Shown one piece after another: positions 22,732 to 31,508 of a DNA stretch of 64,000 nt. Where the stretch lies: NCBI GenBank assembly GCA_964655225.1, contig CAZZMB010000003.1, positions 18,068 to 82,067 of the forward strand. Reading direction: 5' to 3'. The translations under genes and the position numbers were made by a program. Position 1 is the stretch's first letter, and each line of letters opens with the position of its first letter. Under the pieces are notes generated by a model. It did no database searches and had not been told where the DNA came from. It saw nothing but the letters and a program-made list of their open reading frames with translations. This DNA is from JAFMKE01 sp964655225. GTDB taxonomy: Bacteria > Bacteroidota > Bacteroidia > Chitinophagales > UBA8649.

Positions 22732-25206
22732 ATGGCTCTGCTCAAAAAGATATTCTGGATTTTCCTCGCTGCTTTACTGTTTTTTCTTGGAGGAACTAGT
22801 GCATTTCTGTTTATCCAAAAAGATTTTATTCGAAATCAAAGTATAAAAGCTCTCAATAAGCAATTAAATACGGAAATTAATGTTGGTGGGCCTATTGATT
22901 TAACCTTTCTAAGTAATTTCCCGAATATAAGTTTAAGCTTTAATGAGGTCATCATAGCCGATAGGCTTCGGACCAATGACACTCTAGCTTCACTTGGGAA
23001 TGTAAGTCTACATTTAAACACTTGGGCTTTACTTAATAAAGATGTATCTATCGACGGTATAAATGCACGCAATGGATTCATACATCTATATGCGGATAAG
23101 CAGGGATTAGCGAACTACGACATTCTTAAACCTAAAGAATCTCCTTCAGCAAGTACACTATTGCAATTGAAAAGTATAGTACTCAATAATGTTGAGTTAA
23201 TTTATGATGATGAAGAAAACAATATATATTCACATGTACTCAGTATTAGAAGTGATATATCGGGATCTTTTTACCAAAAGGATTTTGATTTAATGATAGA
23301 TGCAGATTTGTTTAGCTACAGCTTGTTTATAGATGATGCTTCATTGTTTCCAGCCAAAAGTGTTAAAGGGAAGCTTAAGCTTAAGTATACGGGTATCGAG
23401 GGATGTATCGTATTTGATGAAAACACGCTAAACATCCAACAGAATAAATTTTTGGTTTCAGGGACACTTTGCAATAAGACTAAACTAATTGATCTTGTCG
23501 CACATGCGGAGGGAAGCGACTTAAAAGAAGCACTGGGATTTGTGCCAAACGAGTGGCTAGATGCAAGTAATTTTTCTGGGAATGGAGCATTCAAACTAAA
23601 ATCGGCAATTTTTGGAGAGTTAAAAAACCCTGCCATACAACTAGACTTCAATATTACTCAAGGAGTTTTAGATCTTAAACAACAACAGCTTCAACTTAAA
23701 GATTTAAATCTGGACGGTTTATATCGTAAAACAAAAGACAATAAACAAAGTTTGCATATTACTAAGTTCAATACAAGAGCAGCAAACTCCTTTTTAAATG
23801 GTGATTTACTTATTGCTAACCTGCATGACATTTCCATTGAAGCTCATTTAACAGCAAGCTTAAATGAGCAATTTTTAAACAAATTTCTACCTGATGATTT
23901 TGAGGTAAAAGATGGTTCGATTGAGCTGAATGAAATGACGTTTCTAATCCACCATAACACCTTAGACAGTCTCTGGCAATTGAGGAAAATTGAAGGTGAA
24001 CTTGGATTAAATCAACTCAATGGCCAACTACACGTTCTAGATTTACCATTTAACTTTTCGGGAAGCTTGACTGGTAAAGAAAGCTTCCTTTCAAGTGAAG
24101 AAATCAATATTAATATCGGTGACAATCATCTGAAGTTTGATGGAGAAGTAAATAATCTTCTGGAAATCATACTTAATCAAGAAAAAGAAAATATCGTCGA
24201 CTTAGGGGTCAATGGTAATATGAGCAGTGATTATTTCAATTTGAATGACTTTATACAATCCAGCAGTAAGGGGGAGAATAAAGCGACAAAGAAGATTCAA
24301 TTTCCTCCAATATTTGGTAATATTAAGCTCAAACTTGCCCATGTCATATTTAAAGCACTAAATATTTATGATTTAAACATCGAAGCAAATGCCAATAATG
24401 CAGCTTATATCTTTGATATTATAGATTCAAAAACCTTAGGCGGACATTTTAGTGGCCATTTACTGACCAATGTAATTGAAAATGATTTCGAAATCAACTT
24501 AAGTGCAGATATAGAGCGTGTGGCTATTCAGGATTTATTTTCCTCTTTTAATAATTTTGGCCAAGAAGATTGGGGAAGTGAAAATATCCGTGGGCAGTTA
24601 AATGCTCAATTAGATTTTAGTGCCACTTGGTTAGATTTCACAAACTTAGATAGTGAAAATTTTCTTTTACACAGTCAGCTTAAGCTTTCAGATGGCGAAT
24701 TATTAAACTTTGCTCCTCTGATGAGTCTATCTGGAAAATTGGAATTAGACCAATTGGAGCATTTATATTTTAAAGAATTACAAGCAGATATTACTATTAA
24801 AGATGAATGGATATTCATGCCAATGACAACAATACAAAGTAATTTATTAAGTTTAGATGCTGGAGGCAAACATAGTTTTGATAATGAAATTGATTATCAG
24901 TTAGTTTTAAATTTAAAAAATTTGTTAGCTGCTAAATTTAAAAAGAAAAAAACAAAAGTAGAGGATTATGTGAACGATGCTAAGGGAGGCATTAATCTAT
25001 TCATAAGTATGGCAGGAACAGTCGATAATCCAATAATATTTTTTGACAAGAAAGGCGTTAAGGACAAAATGAAAAATGACTTCAAGAAAGAGAAAGAAGA
25101 CTTTAAAAATCTCTTCAAAAAAGACGAAGAGAGTGAATTCGAACATATTGAAATAAACTTTGAAGAAGTTCAAGAAGAGGATAAGTATTTAGATTGGGAA
25201 GATTAG
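22732..25206 (+). CDS. AsmA-family envelope protein
   Basis: An 824-residue protein with one N-terminal membrane segment (IFWIFLAALLFFLGGTSAFLFI, residues 7-28) and a long beta-rich body typical of the AsmA/TamB-like group. The start of the AsmA domain reads NKQLNTEINVGGPIDLTFLSNFPNISL, and the C-terminal portion has the family's GELLNFAPLMSLSGKLELDQL segment. The last 70 residues are highly charged (many Lys, Asp, Glu). Such proteins are thought to bridge inner and outer membranes and move phospholipids; substrate and partner here are unknown. The histidine kinase follows 22 bases later. Confidence 0.82.
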   Translation: MALLKKIFWIFLAALLFFLGGTSAFLFIQKDFIRNQSIKALNKQLNTEINVGGPIDLTFLSNFPNISLSFNEVIIADRLRTNDTLASLGNVSLHLNTWALLNKDVSIDGINARNGFIHLYADKQGLANYDILKPKESPSASTLLQLKSIVLNNVELIYDDEENNIYSHVLSIRSDISGSFYQKDFDLMIDADLFSYSLFIDDASLFPAKSVKGKLKLKYTGIEGCIVFDENTLNIQQNKFLVSGTLCNKTKLIDLVAHAEGSDLKEALGFVPNEWLDASNFSGNGAFKLKSAIFGELKNPAIQLDFNITQGVLDLKQQQLQLKDLNLDGLYRKTKDNKQSLHITKFNTRAANSFLNGDLLIANLHDISIEAHLTASLNEQFLNKFLPDDFEVKDGSIELNEMTFLIHHNTLDSLWQLRKIEGELGLNQLNGQLHVLDLPFNFSGSLTGKESFLSSEEININIGDNHLKFDGEVNNLLEIILNQEKENIVDLGVNGNMSSDYFNLNDFIQSSSKGENKATKKIQFPPIFGNIKLKLAHVIFKALNIYDLNIEANANNAAYIFDIIDSKTLGGHFSGHLLTNVIENDFEINLSADIERVAIQDLFSSFNNFGQEDWGSENIRGQLNAQLDFSATWLDFTNLDSENFLLHSQLKLSDGELLNFAPLMSLSGKLELDQLEHLYFKELQADITIKDEWIFMPMTTIQSNLLSLDAGGKHSFDNEIDYQLVLNLKNLLAAKFKKKKTKVEDYVNDAKGGINLFISMAGTVDNPIIFFDKKGVKDKMKNDFKKEKEDFKNLFKKDEESEFEHIEINFEEVQEEDKYLDWED

Positions 25207-25228
25207 CCTTCTTATATTTACATAATAT

Positions 25229-26898
25229 ATGGATATATACCAGCGAAAATCAGGGATAAAAATAGTGTTACTAATATCGGCAATACTTATTGCAGGGGGG
25301 TCCTTGTGGTATACCAACCAGCTAGCTAATAAGATCGCCGATGAAGAAGAAAATAAGGTGCTCCTTTGGGCTCAAGCCCTAGAGAAAAGAGCTCATCTTG
25401 TGAAGGTTACGGGAAAATTGTTTGAAAAGATTGCTGCCAACCAAAGAGAAGATATTGAAAATTGGGCTGCAGCGACTAGCTTAATCATTAAGACAGAAGA
25501 GCCAAAGTCCATTACTTTTTTGAGCAAAATTATTATAGGAAATACAAACATTCCCGTTATTCATGCAAGTAACAGTAATGAAATCATTGATTATCGAAAT
25601 ATAGATTTTCCTTTTGATTCAGATACGACTAAATATTTGGATAGTCTTTTTAGGTCAAGTGCTTTCCAAACTTACCCTCCGGTACAAATTGATTACATCA
25701 CTGGCCAAAATTTTATTTATTACAGTGATTCAAAAATATTTTCCGAGTTAAAGCAAACCTTAAATGATTTGATAGAATCATTTATTTCAGAGATTGTAGT
25801 TAATTCTGCTTCACTTCCTGTTATTTTAGTTAATGAAAATCAAGAGGTTATAGCAAGTGGAAATATTAATAACGATTTACTCTCTCCTATTATTTTGAAG
25901 CAGACTTTAGATGAAATAAAAGGAGAAAATATACCGATTATAATTGATCTAGGTGATGGAAGTACACGTACTGTTTACTATAAGAACTCCATTATTTTAA
26001 AACAGCTCAAAGCATTCCCATTTGTGCAACTTTTCCTTTTTAGTATTTTGATGCTTGTCGCCTATATGGGCTTTAGTAGTACTAGAAATGCTGAACAAAA
26101 TCGTGTTTGGGTAGGTATGGCTAAAGAAACTGCTCATCAACTAGGAACTCCCATATCATCCTTATCTGCTTGGCTAGATTATATGAGAGAAATGCCAGAG
26201 GATGCTGTTAACGATTCACAATTTATTCATGAATTAGAAAAGGATGTTAATAGACTCGAGCTAATAGCTGAGCGATTTTCGAAAATTGGCTCTAAGGCTG
26301 ATTTAGTAGTAAAAAATGTAAGGCCAAGTATTGAAAAGGCGGTTCAATATATGGAAAAGAGAAGTTCAGATAAGGTGAAATTCAGTCTAGAATTGGAAGA
26401 AGAGGAAACTAAGTTTGCCATTAATGATGCTTTGTTCAATTGGGTTATTGAGAATTTGATTAAAAATGCGATAGATGCTATGGAGGGAGTAGGTTCGATC
26501 AAAGTGAGGGTTTTTAAGTCTAGTAAAAACGTAATCATTGATATAATAGATTCTGGAAAAGGAGTTCCAAAAGGAAAATATGAGACAATTTTCCAACCTG
26601 GCTTTAGCACAAAAAAAAGAGGTTGGGGACTAGGATTATCTTTGGTTAAAAGAATTATCGAAAATTATCATAAAGGAAAAATTTATATNNNNNNNNNNNN
26701 NNNNNNNNNNNNNNNNNNNNNNNNNNNNNNNNNNNNNNNNNNNNNNNNNNNNNNNNNNNNNNNNNNNNNNNNNNNNNNNNNNNNNNNNGATTATCTTTGG
26801 TTAAAAGAATTATCGAAAATTATCATAAAGGAAAAATTTATATCAAAGAATCCAATGAAAATGGCACGTGCTTTAGATTAAAATTACCGCTTGTTTAG
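25229..26898 (+). CDS. Sensor histidine kinase (continuous once false gap is removed)
   Basis: Membrane two-component sensor. After removal of 155 artefact bases (100 N plus one 55-base copy) the frame is intact and encodes 504 residues. There is an N-terminal membrane segment (about 9-28), a periplasmic sensor region of about 225 residues with no recognised domain, a second segment (VQLFLFSILMLVAYMGF, about 260-276), then the phosphoacceptor box ETAHQLGTPISSLSAW and the ATP-binding boxes NLIKNAIDAM, DSGKGVP and GWGLGLSLVKRII, ending ESNENGTCFRLKLPLV. No response regulator is adjacent. It lies 22 bases after the AsmA-like gene, hinting at an envelope signal. Confidence 0.9.
26634..26688 (+). 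repeat. 55-bp contig-end overlap, left copy
   Basis: Identical to 26789-26843 on the other side of the N run. It encodes the end of the kinase G2 box region. The duplication is an assembly artefact, not biology. Confidence 0.95.
26689..26788. other. False assembly gap of 100 N
   Basis: Flanked by the same 55 bases on both sides, so the contigs overlap and no sequence is missing. Confidence 0.93.
26789..26843 (+). repeat. 55-bp contig-end overlap, right copy
   Basis: Exact second copy of 26634-26688; translation continues correctly from this copy to the stop at 26896-26898. Confidence 0.95.
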
Positions 26899-26904
26899 CC
26901 CAAC

Positions 26905-26943
26905 TAAATTTGCAATTAAGTAGAACATTTTTCCTTAACTTTA
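26905..26943 (+). promoter_or_regulatory. Promoter region of ornithine aminotransferase
   Basis: Two candidates: an exact TAAATTTG at 26905-26912, and TAACTTTA (7 of 8) at 26936-26943. The TTTG of the first could serve as the -33 of the second, 23 bases away. Both lie between the kinase stop and the ATG at 26966. Confidence 0.4.
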
Positions 26944-26965
26944 CACGACTAAACCATTATGAATC

Positions 26966-28228
26966 ATGACAGATCAAGTTTTAAGTATTCCCCAAAAATC
27001 AATACAACTAGAAGATAAATATGGCGCCCATAATTACCATCCTTTACCGGTTGTTTTAAAAAAGGGAAAAGGTGTTTTTGTTTGGGATGTGAATGGGAAG
27101 GTCTATTTTGATTTTCTATCTGCTTATTCTGCAGTGAACCAGGGGCATAGTCATCCAAGAATTATTAAAGCTCTTACCGATCAAGCGCAAGAGTTAACCT
27201 TAACTTCAAGGGCTTTTTACAATGATTCTTTAGGCGAATATGAACAGTATATTACCTCATATTTTGCTTTCGACAAAGTTCTGCCTATGAATACCGGTGT
27301 TGAAGCTGTTGAAACTGCCTTAAAACTTTGCAGAAAATGGGCGTATGAAAAAAAAGGTATTCCAGTGAATCAAGCAAAAATAATTATGGTAGAAGCTAAT
27401 TTCCATGGAAGAACTTTAGGCGTTATTTCGGGTTCTACAGACCCCGATAGTCGAGGTGGTTTTGGCCCTTATCTACCCGGTTTAGAAGTGATTCCTTATA
27501 ATGATGCAAATGCTCTGGCAAAAGCCTTAGAAGATCCTAATGTTGCTGGTTTTATGGTTGAACCTATTCAAGGAGAAGCTGGAGTGGTCGTTCCAGACCA
27601 AGATTATTTAAGTAAATGTAAGGCATTATGCAAGGAAGCTAATGCGCTATTTATTGCTGATGAAGTTCAAACAGGATTAGCGAGAACGGGTCGCTTATTG
27701 GCGGTTTGCGGTGATTGCAACTGTAAGGGTTTTTGTGAAAATAAATACGAAACAAGACCAGATATTTTAATTCTAGGTAAAGCACTATCTGGCGGAGTAT
27801 ATCCAGTTTCAGCAGTCTTGGCAGATGATGAGATTATGTTGTGTATTAAACCAGGCGAACATGGTTCAACTTACGGGGGAAATCCACTAGCATGTAAGGT
27901 AGCCGTGGAAGCTTTGAAAGTACTAAAGGACGAAAGATTAGATGATAATGCAAGATTTTTGGGTAAATACTTGCGACAAGAACTACGAAAAATTGAAAGT
28001 CCATTAATTAATCTTGTAAGAGGTAAGGGTTTGTTAAATGCTATTGTGATAAACGATAGTCCAGAAAGCAGCACTGCATGGAACTTGTGTCTTAAACTTC
28101 GAGATAATGGTTTGCTAGCTAAACCGACTCATGGTAATATTATAAGACTAGCTCCACCATTAGTGATAAGTAAGCAACAATTGGACGAATGTATCGAGAT
28201 AATACGAAAGACATTTATTGAGTTTTAA
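26966..28228 (+). CDS. rocD: Ornithine aminotransferase
   Basis: PLP enzyme that moves the delta-amino group of ornithine to 2-oxoglutarate, linking arginine, proline and glutamate. The 420-residue protein has YGAHNYHPLPVVLKKGKG at the start, FHGRTLGVISGS, the GEAGV loop, ADEVQTGLARTG and the PLP lysine K272 in LGKALSGGVYP; it ends with the GNIIRLAPPLVI segment. Between ARTGRLLAV and RPDILILGK there is a cysteine cluster, C248, C251, C253 and C257 (C-x2-C-x-C-x3-C), absent from the human and Bacillus enzymes as I remember them. Monocistronic. Confidence 0.94.
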   Translation: MTDQVLSIPQKSIQLEDKYGAHNYHPLPVVLKKGKGVFVWDVNGKVYFDFLSAYSAVNQGHSHPRIIKALTDQAQELTLTSRAFYNDSLGEYEQYITSYFAFDKVLPMNTGVEAVETALKLCRKWAYEKKGIPVNQAKIIMVEANFHGRTLGVISGSTDPDSRGGFGPYLPGLEVIPYNDANALAKALEDPNVAGFMVEPIQGEAGVVVPDQDYLSKCKALCKEANALFIADEVQTGLARTGRLLAVCGDCNCKGFCENKYETRPDILILGKALSGGVYPVSAVLADDEIMLCIKPGEHGSTYGGNPLACKVAVEALKVLKDERLDDNARFLGKYLRQELRKIESPLINLVRGKGLLNAIVINDSPESSTAWNLCLKLRDNGLLAKPTHGNIIRLAPPLVISKQQLDECIEIIRKTFIEF

Positions 28229-28303
28229 ATCAAAATGGACCTTTTCAGGAATACCAATTCAAAATTCTTAGATAAATAAGGAGTTGTATTATTTTCTCCT
28301 ATC

Positions 28304-29107
28304 TCAATTAAAATCTTTTAAGAAGTTCCTTTGAATAAAACTTATTAAGCTGATCGGGAAAATTCTTGCAGCTAGCTCTCCTAGTTTTGCTTCCACACCA
28401 ATAATAATGCGTTTCTTATTTTTGCGTATGCCCTGAATAATAATTTTGGCAGCTTTTTCAGGAGACCTTTTACTTAAAAACTTGTCATGAAATATTTGAT
28501 TAAATGCCTTATCACCACCTTTAGCATTTAATGATATATTGGTATTTACTCCTCCAGGATGAACCGCATGTATAGTTAATCCTTTATGCCTGTTTTCGAC
28601 CATAATCGCCTCAGTATAGCCTCTTATGGCAAACTTACTGGCACAATATGAACTTTGAGAATCGACGCCGACAAGACCAAATAGACTAGATACATTTACT
28701 AGTGCGGATTCACTTTTCTTTTTTAGTTGTGGAAGAAAAACTTTACTTCCATTGACCATTCCCCAAAAATTAATCTTCATTAACCACTCAAACTGCTCTA
28801 TGGACGTTTCCTCTGCTGTCATTTTTCCTAGAGCAACTCCTGCATTATTAATAAGCACATCTGCTCCTCCAAAGTCTTTTTCTAATTCATTGGCCATTTT
28901 AACGAAGGAAGGATAATCACCTACATCGAAGCAATATGTTTTCACGACGTGTGAAGAGATCTCTTGTTCAATACTCCTTAATCTTCCCTGATCATTGTCT
29001 GTTAAACACAATCTAGCGCCCTCTGCGGCAAATTGGCGAGCTAAAGCAGCTCCTATGCCAGAAGCAGCTCCCGTTATTACTACGAGCTTATTTTGAAAAA
29101 CATTCAT
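28304..29107 (-). CDS. Short-chain dehydrogenase/reductase
   Basis: A 267-residue classical SDR: NAD(P)-binding TGAASGIGAALA (residues 13-24), LINNAGVAL, and the catalytic pair in SSYCASKFAIRGY. Acid after the second strand (CLTDND) suggests NAD rather than NADP. The C-terminus has a hydrophobic basic tail (RIFPISLISFIQRNF). Substrate unknown; the family resembles acyl or steroid-type dehydrogenases. It lies one base after the MlaF-like gene and so forms the third gene of that operon, suggesting a lipid link by context only. Confidence 0.85.
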   Translation of the reverse strand: MNVFQNKLVVITGAASGIGAALARQFAAEGARLCLTDNDQGRLRSIEQEISSHVVKTYCFDVGDYPSFVKMANELEKDFGGADVLINNAGVALGKMTAEETSIEQFEWLMKINFWGMVNGSKVFLPQLKKKSESALVNVSSLFGLVGVDSQSSYCASKFAIRGYTEAIMVENRHKGLTIHAVHPGGVNTNISLNAKGGDKAFNQIFHDKFLSKRSPEKAAKIIIQGIRKNKKRIIIGVEAKLGELAARIFPISLISFIQRNFLKDFN

Positions 29108-29108
29108 C

Positions 29109-29876
29109 TTACTTATTTTGAAGCGCAGCTTCGCGAAGCTTTTTCAAGAAATCAGATGCGAAAATAAATTCGTACAATTCCTTATTTTCACTCTCTTCCA
29201 TCACTTGCTCCTTAGACCCTTCCCAATGCTTATAGCCTTGGTGAAGAAAAGTAACCTTATCCCCAATACCCATTACTGAATTCATATCATGCGTGTTTAT
29301 AACTGTAGTAATATTGTATTCTACAGTAATCTCTTTGATGAGTTCATCAATCACTAAAGCTGTTTTGGGGTCAAGACCAGAGTTAGGCTCATCGCAAAAC
29401 AAATATTTTGGATTCATAACTATAGCCCTAGCTATTCCTACCCTTTTCATCATTCCACCACTTATTTCACCAGGATATTTATCATTAGCATTTTCTAAAT
29501 TAACCCGACTTAAACAGAAGTTTACCCGCGCTGTTTTTTCTTCCAAGGACATTTCAGAAAACATATCCAGCGGAAAACGAACATTTTGCTCAACTGTTAG
29601 TGAGTCAAACAATGCATTTCCTTGAAAAAGCATTCCCATTTCATTGCGTAATTTCTTCTTCTCCTTGACTCCCATTGAACCAATAGGCCTGTTATCATAG
29701 AGAATGTCTCCATCTTCCGGATTAAACAAACCAACCAAACATTTTAGAAAAACAGTTTTGCCCGCACCACTAGAACCAATAATTAGGTTGCATTTTCCTT
29801 TCTGAAATTGTGTGGAAATACCCATTAATATTTCTTGAGTGCCGAAGCGTTTTTTGATATTACGAACTTCGATCAT
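29109..29876 (-). CDS. mlaF: MlaF-like ABC transporter ATPase
   Basis: ATPase of the Mla-type phospholipid transporter that maintains outer-membrane lipid asymmetry. The 255-residue protein has Walker A GSSGAGKTVFLKCLVG, the unusual Mla-type signature ISGGMMKRVGIARAI, Walker B YLFCDEPNSGLDP and the switch NTHDMNSV. It overlaps the start of the transporter's permease stop by 4 bases (29873-29876), so the pair is translationally coupled. The substrate-binding MlaD protein is not in the window. Confidence 0.9.
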   Translation of the reverse strand: MIEVRNIKKRFGTQEILMGISTQFQKGKCNLIIGSSGAGKTVFLKCLVGLFNPEDGDILYDNRPIGSMGVKEKKKLRNEMGMLFQGNALFDSLTVEQNVRFPLDMFSEMSLEEKTARVNFCLSRVNLENANDKYPGEISGGMMKRVGIARAIVMNPKYLFCDEPNSGLDPKTALVIDELIKEITVEYNITTVINTHDMNSVMGIGDKVTFLHQGYKHWEGSKEQVMEESENKELYEFIFASDFLKKLREAALQNK

Positions 29877-30613
29877 AACAGTAAGAATGCAATTAAAAAG
29901 TTTGCAATAATAATTACTATTGAGCTATTAACAACTGCCCTTGTACTGGCATTTCCTATCTCTAGTGCACCACCCTTTACATAAAAACCTTGATAACAAG
30001 CTATGGAGGTAATAATGAAAGCAAAAACATAACATTTAATCAACATTATTACTATGTAAAATGCTTCATGGCCATCTTGAAGGCCTCTAATATAGTCTGC
30101 AACACTAAAGAAATCACCAAGGACTCCCGCTACACCCCCTCCGATAATACCTAATGCTACTGCCATAACAATTAGAAACGGAACAATAATTAAACCTCCC
30201 ATAATTTTCGGGCCTATTAAGTATGCTGTAGTATTTACTCCCATGATTTCTAATGCATCTATTTGCTCTGTAACCCTCATGCTACCAAGCTCAGAAGCTA
30301 TATTTGAACCTACTTTACCCGCTAATAACAAAGCGCATATAGTCGGAGCCATTTCAAGAATTAATGAATCTCTAACGATAATACCCATCCACCACATTGG
30401 AATTAAACCAATATCCAATAATTGATAAGAAAACTGTACGGCGGTTACTGCACCAACAAAAGTTGACACAATGGCAATAATAAGAACAGAACCAATACCA
30501 ATTTGGTATACTTGGCGCATGGTTTCTTTGGCATACATACTTAGATTCTCTGGACGAGTAAACATACTCGAGATCATTAAAATGTACTTACCTATGTCGT
30601 GAAGAAACCCCAT
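29873..30613 (-). CDS. mlaE: MlaE-like ABC transporter permease
   Basis: Inner-membrane permease of the Mla family, 246 residues with about five or six membrane helices. The defining stretch ASELGSMRVTEQIDALEIMGV near residue 107 and the preceding GKVGSNIA are present. It is first in the leftward operon mlaE-mlaF-SDR, with a promoter box 16-23 bases before its ATG. The periplasmic MlaD and outer MlaA parts are not encoded here; they may lie elsewhere. Confidence 0.92.
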   Translation of the reverse strand: MGFLHDIGKYILMISSMFTRPENLSMYAKETMRQVYQIGIGSVLIIAIVSTFVGAVTAVQFSYQLLDIGLIPMWWMGIIVRDSLILEMAPTICALLLAGKVGSNIASELGSMRVTEQIDALEIMGVNTTAYLIGPKIMGGLIIVPFLIVMAVALGIIGGGVAGVLGDFFSVADYIRGLQDGHEAFYIVIMLIKCYVFAFIITSIACYQGFYVKGGALEIGNASTRAVVNSSIVIIIANFLIAFLLL

Positions 30614-30628
30614 TTAAAAGAATAATGC

Positions 30629-30636
30629 CAAAGTTA
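30629..30636 (-). promoter_or_regulatory. -7 promoter box (TAACTTTG) for mlaE-mlaF-SDR
   Basis: Exact TAnnTTTG match on the minus strand just upstream of the mlaE ATG (30611-30613). Confidence 0.5.
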
Positions 30637-30692
30637 AACAAGGCTTTTTAAAATGAACGTATATTTACCAACAATTTTAAAATTAATCAGTT

Positions 30693-31397
30693 ATGAATAA
30701 TATTGTAGTAAGTGGAGCCAGTCGAGGTATTGGAAAGGCGATTGCTGTGCACTTTGCACAAGCCGGTTGGAATGTGGCGTTTTGTTCTCGAAGTCAAGAG
30801 AAGCTTGACAGCTTAAAAAAAGAACTTGAAAAAGTGAATCCAAAAGGCAGGTATCTTGCTTTTTCCTGTGACATGTCCAAGCAAGATGAAGTAGAAGTAT
30901 TTGCCGCAGCCGCAGCAGATTTTTTAGGTAATGTTGACGTTTTAGTCAATAACGCTGGGGTTTTCTTGCCAGGAAATGTTCATGATATGGAAGGAGAAGA
31001 TTTTGAGTTAATGATGCGGACCAACATAAGCAGCGCATTTACGCTTACTAAGTCTTTGGTTGGTGAAATGAAAAAATATAAAGTAGGTCATATTTTTAAC
31101 ATGAGCAGTATTGCAGGTTTTTCGGCCTACCCCAATGGCGGTGCATATAATGTAAGCAAACACGCTTTAACGGGATATTCCAAAACATTACGTGATGAAC
31201 TAAAGCCGTTCAATATAAGAGTAACGACCATTTATCCTGGTGCAACACTGACAGATTCTTGGTCGGGAGTCGATATACCTGAAACCCGTTTTATGCCAGC
31301 TAGTGATATCGCCCAGAGTATCTGGGATGTCCATCAATTAAGCAGTAGAACAGTTGTAGAAGATATTGTTTTAAGACCACAACTAGGGGATATTTGA
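30693..31397 (+). CDS. Short-chain dehydrogenase/reductase
   Basis: A 234-residue SDR, divergent from mlaE. Cofactor motif SGASRGIGKAIA (residues 7-18) with a following CSRS, which favours NADP; then VLVNNAGVF and the catalytic YNVSKHALTGY. It resembles 3-oxoacyl-ACP reductase (FabG)-like proteins but the substrate cannot be fixed. A TATATTTA sequence (30660-30667) is one base off the promoter consensus. It differs from the SDR at 28304 in cofactor acid/basic residue and tail, so they are not recent duplicates. Confidence 0.85.
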   Translation: MNNIVVSGASRGIGKAIAVHFAQAGWNVAFCSRSQEKLDSLKKELEKVNPKGRYLAFSCDMSKQDEVEVFAAAAADFLGNVDVLVNNAGVFLPGNVHDMEGEDFELMMRTNISSAFTLTKSLVGEMKKYKVGHIFNMSSIAGFSAYPNGGAYNVSKHALTGYSKTLRDELKPFNIRVTTIYPGATLTDSWSGVDIPETRFMPASDIAQSIWDVHQLSSRTVVEDIVLRPQLGDI

Positions 31398-31508
31398 CAA
31401 AAGCAGACACTAGACGTTCTAGCCAAGTCTATCTCTACCAATTATTTTAGAAAATTACTAAAGATTTTCAATTTGGGAAAATACCAAAGCCATAGTTCTT
31501 AAAATTGC

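Noticed and set aside
26634..26843. 55-bp direct repeats around N runs as a transposon or phase-variation signature
   Set aside because: Exact length identity at two unrelated places and restoration of the frame on merging show an assembly artefact.
28279..28300. AGGAG/CTCCT hairpin between rocD and the convergent SDR
   Set aside because: Only 5 bp of stem and no clean T-run; too weak to call a terminator.
31398..31508. Terminator or small RNA between the second SDR and bioB
   Set aside because: Only a short CTAG-acgtt-CTAG palindrome is visible; no stem with T-run.
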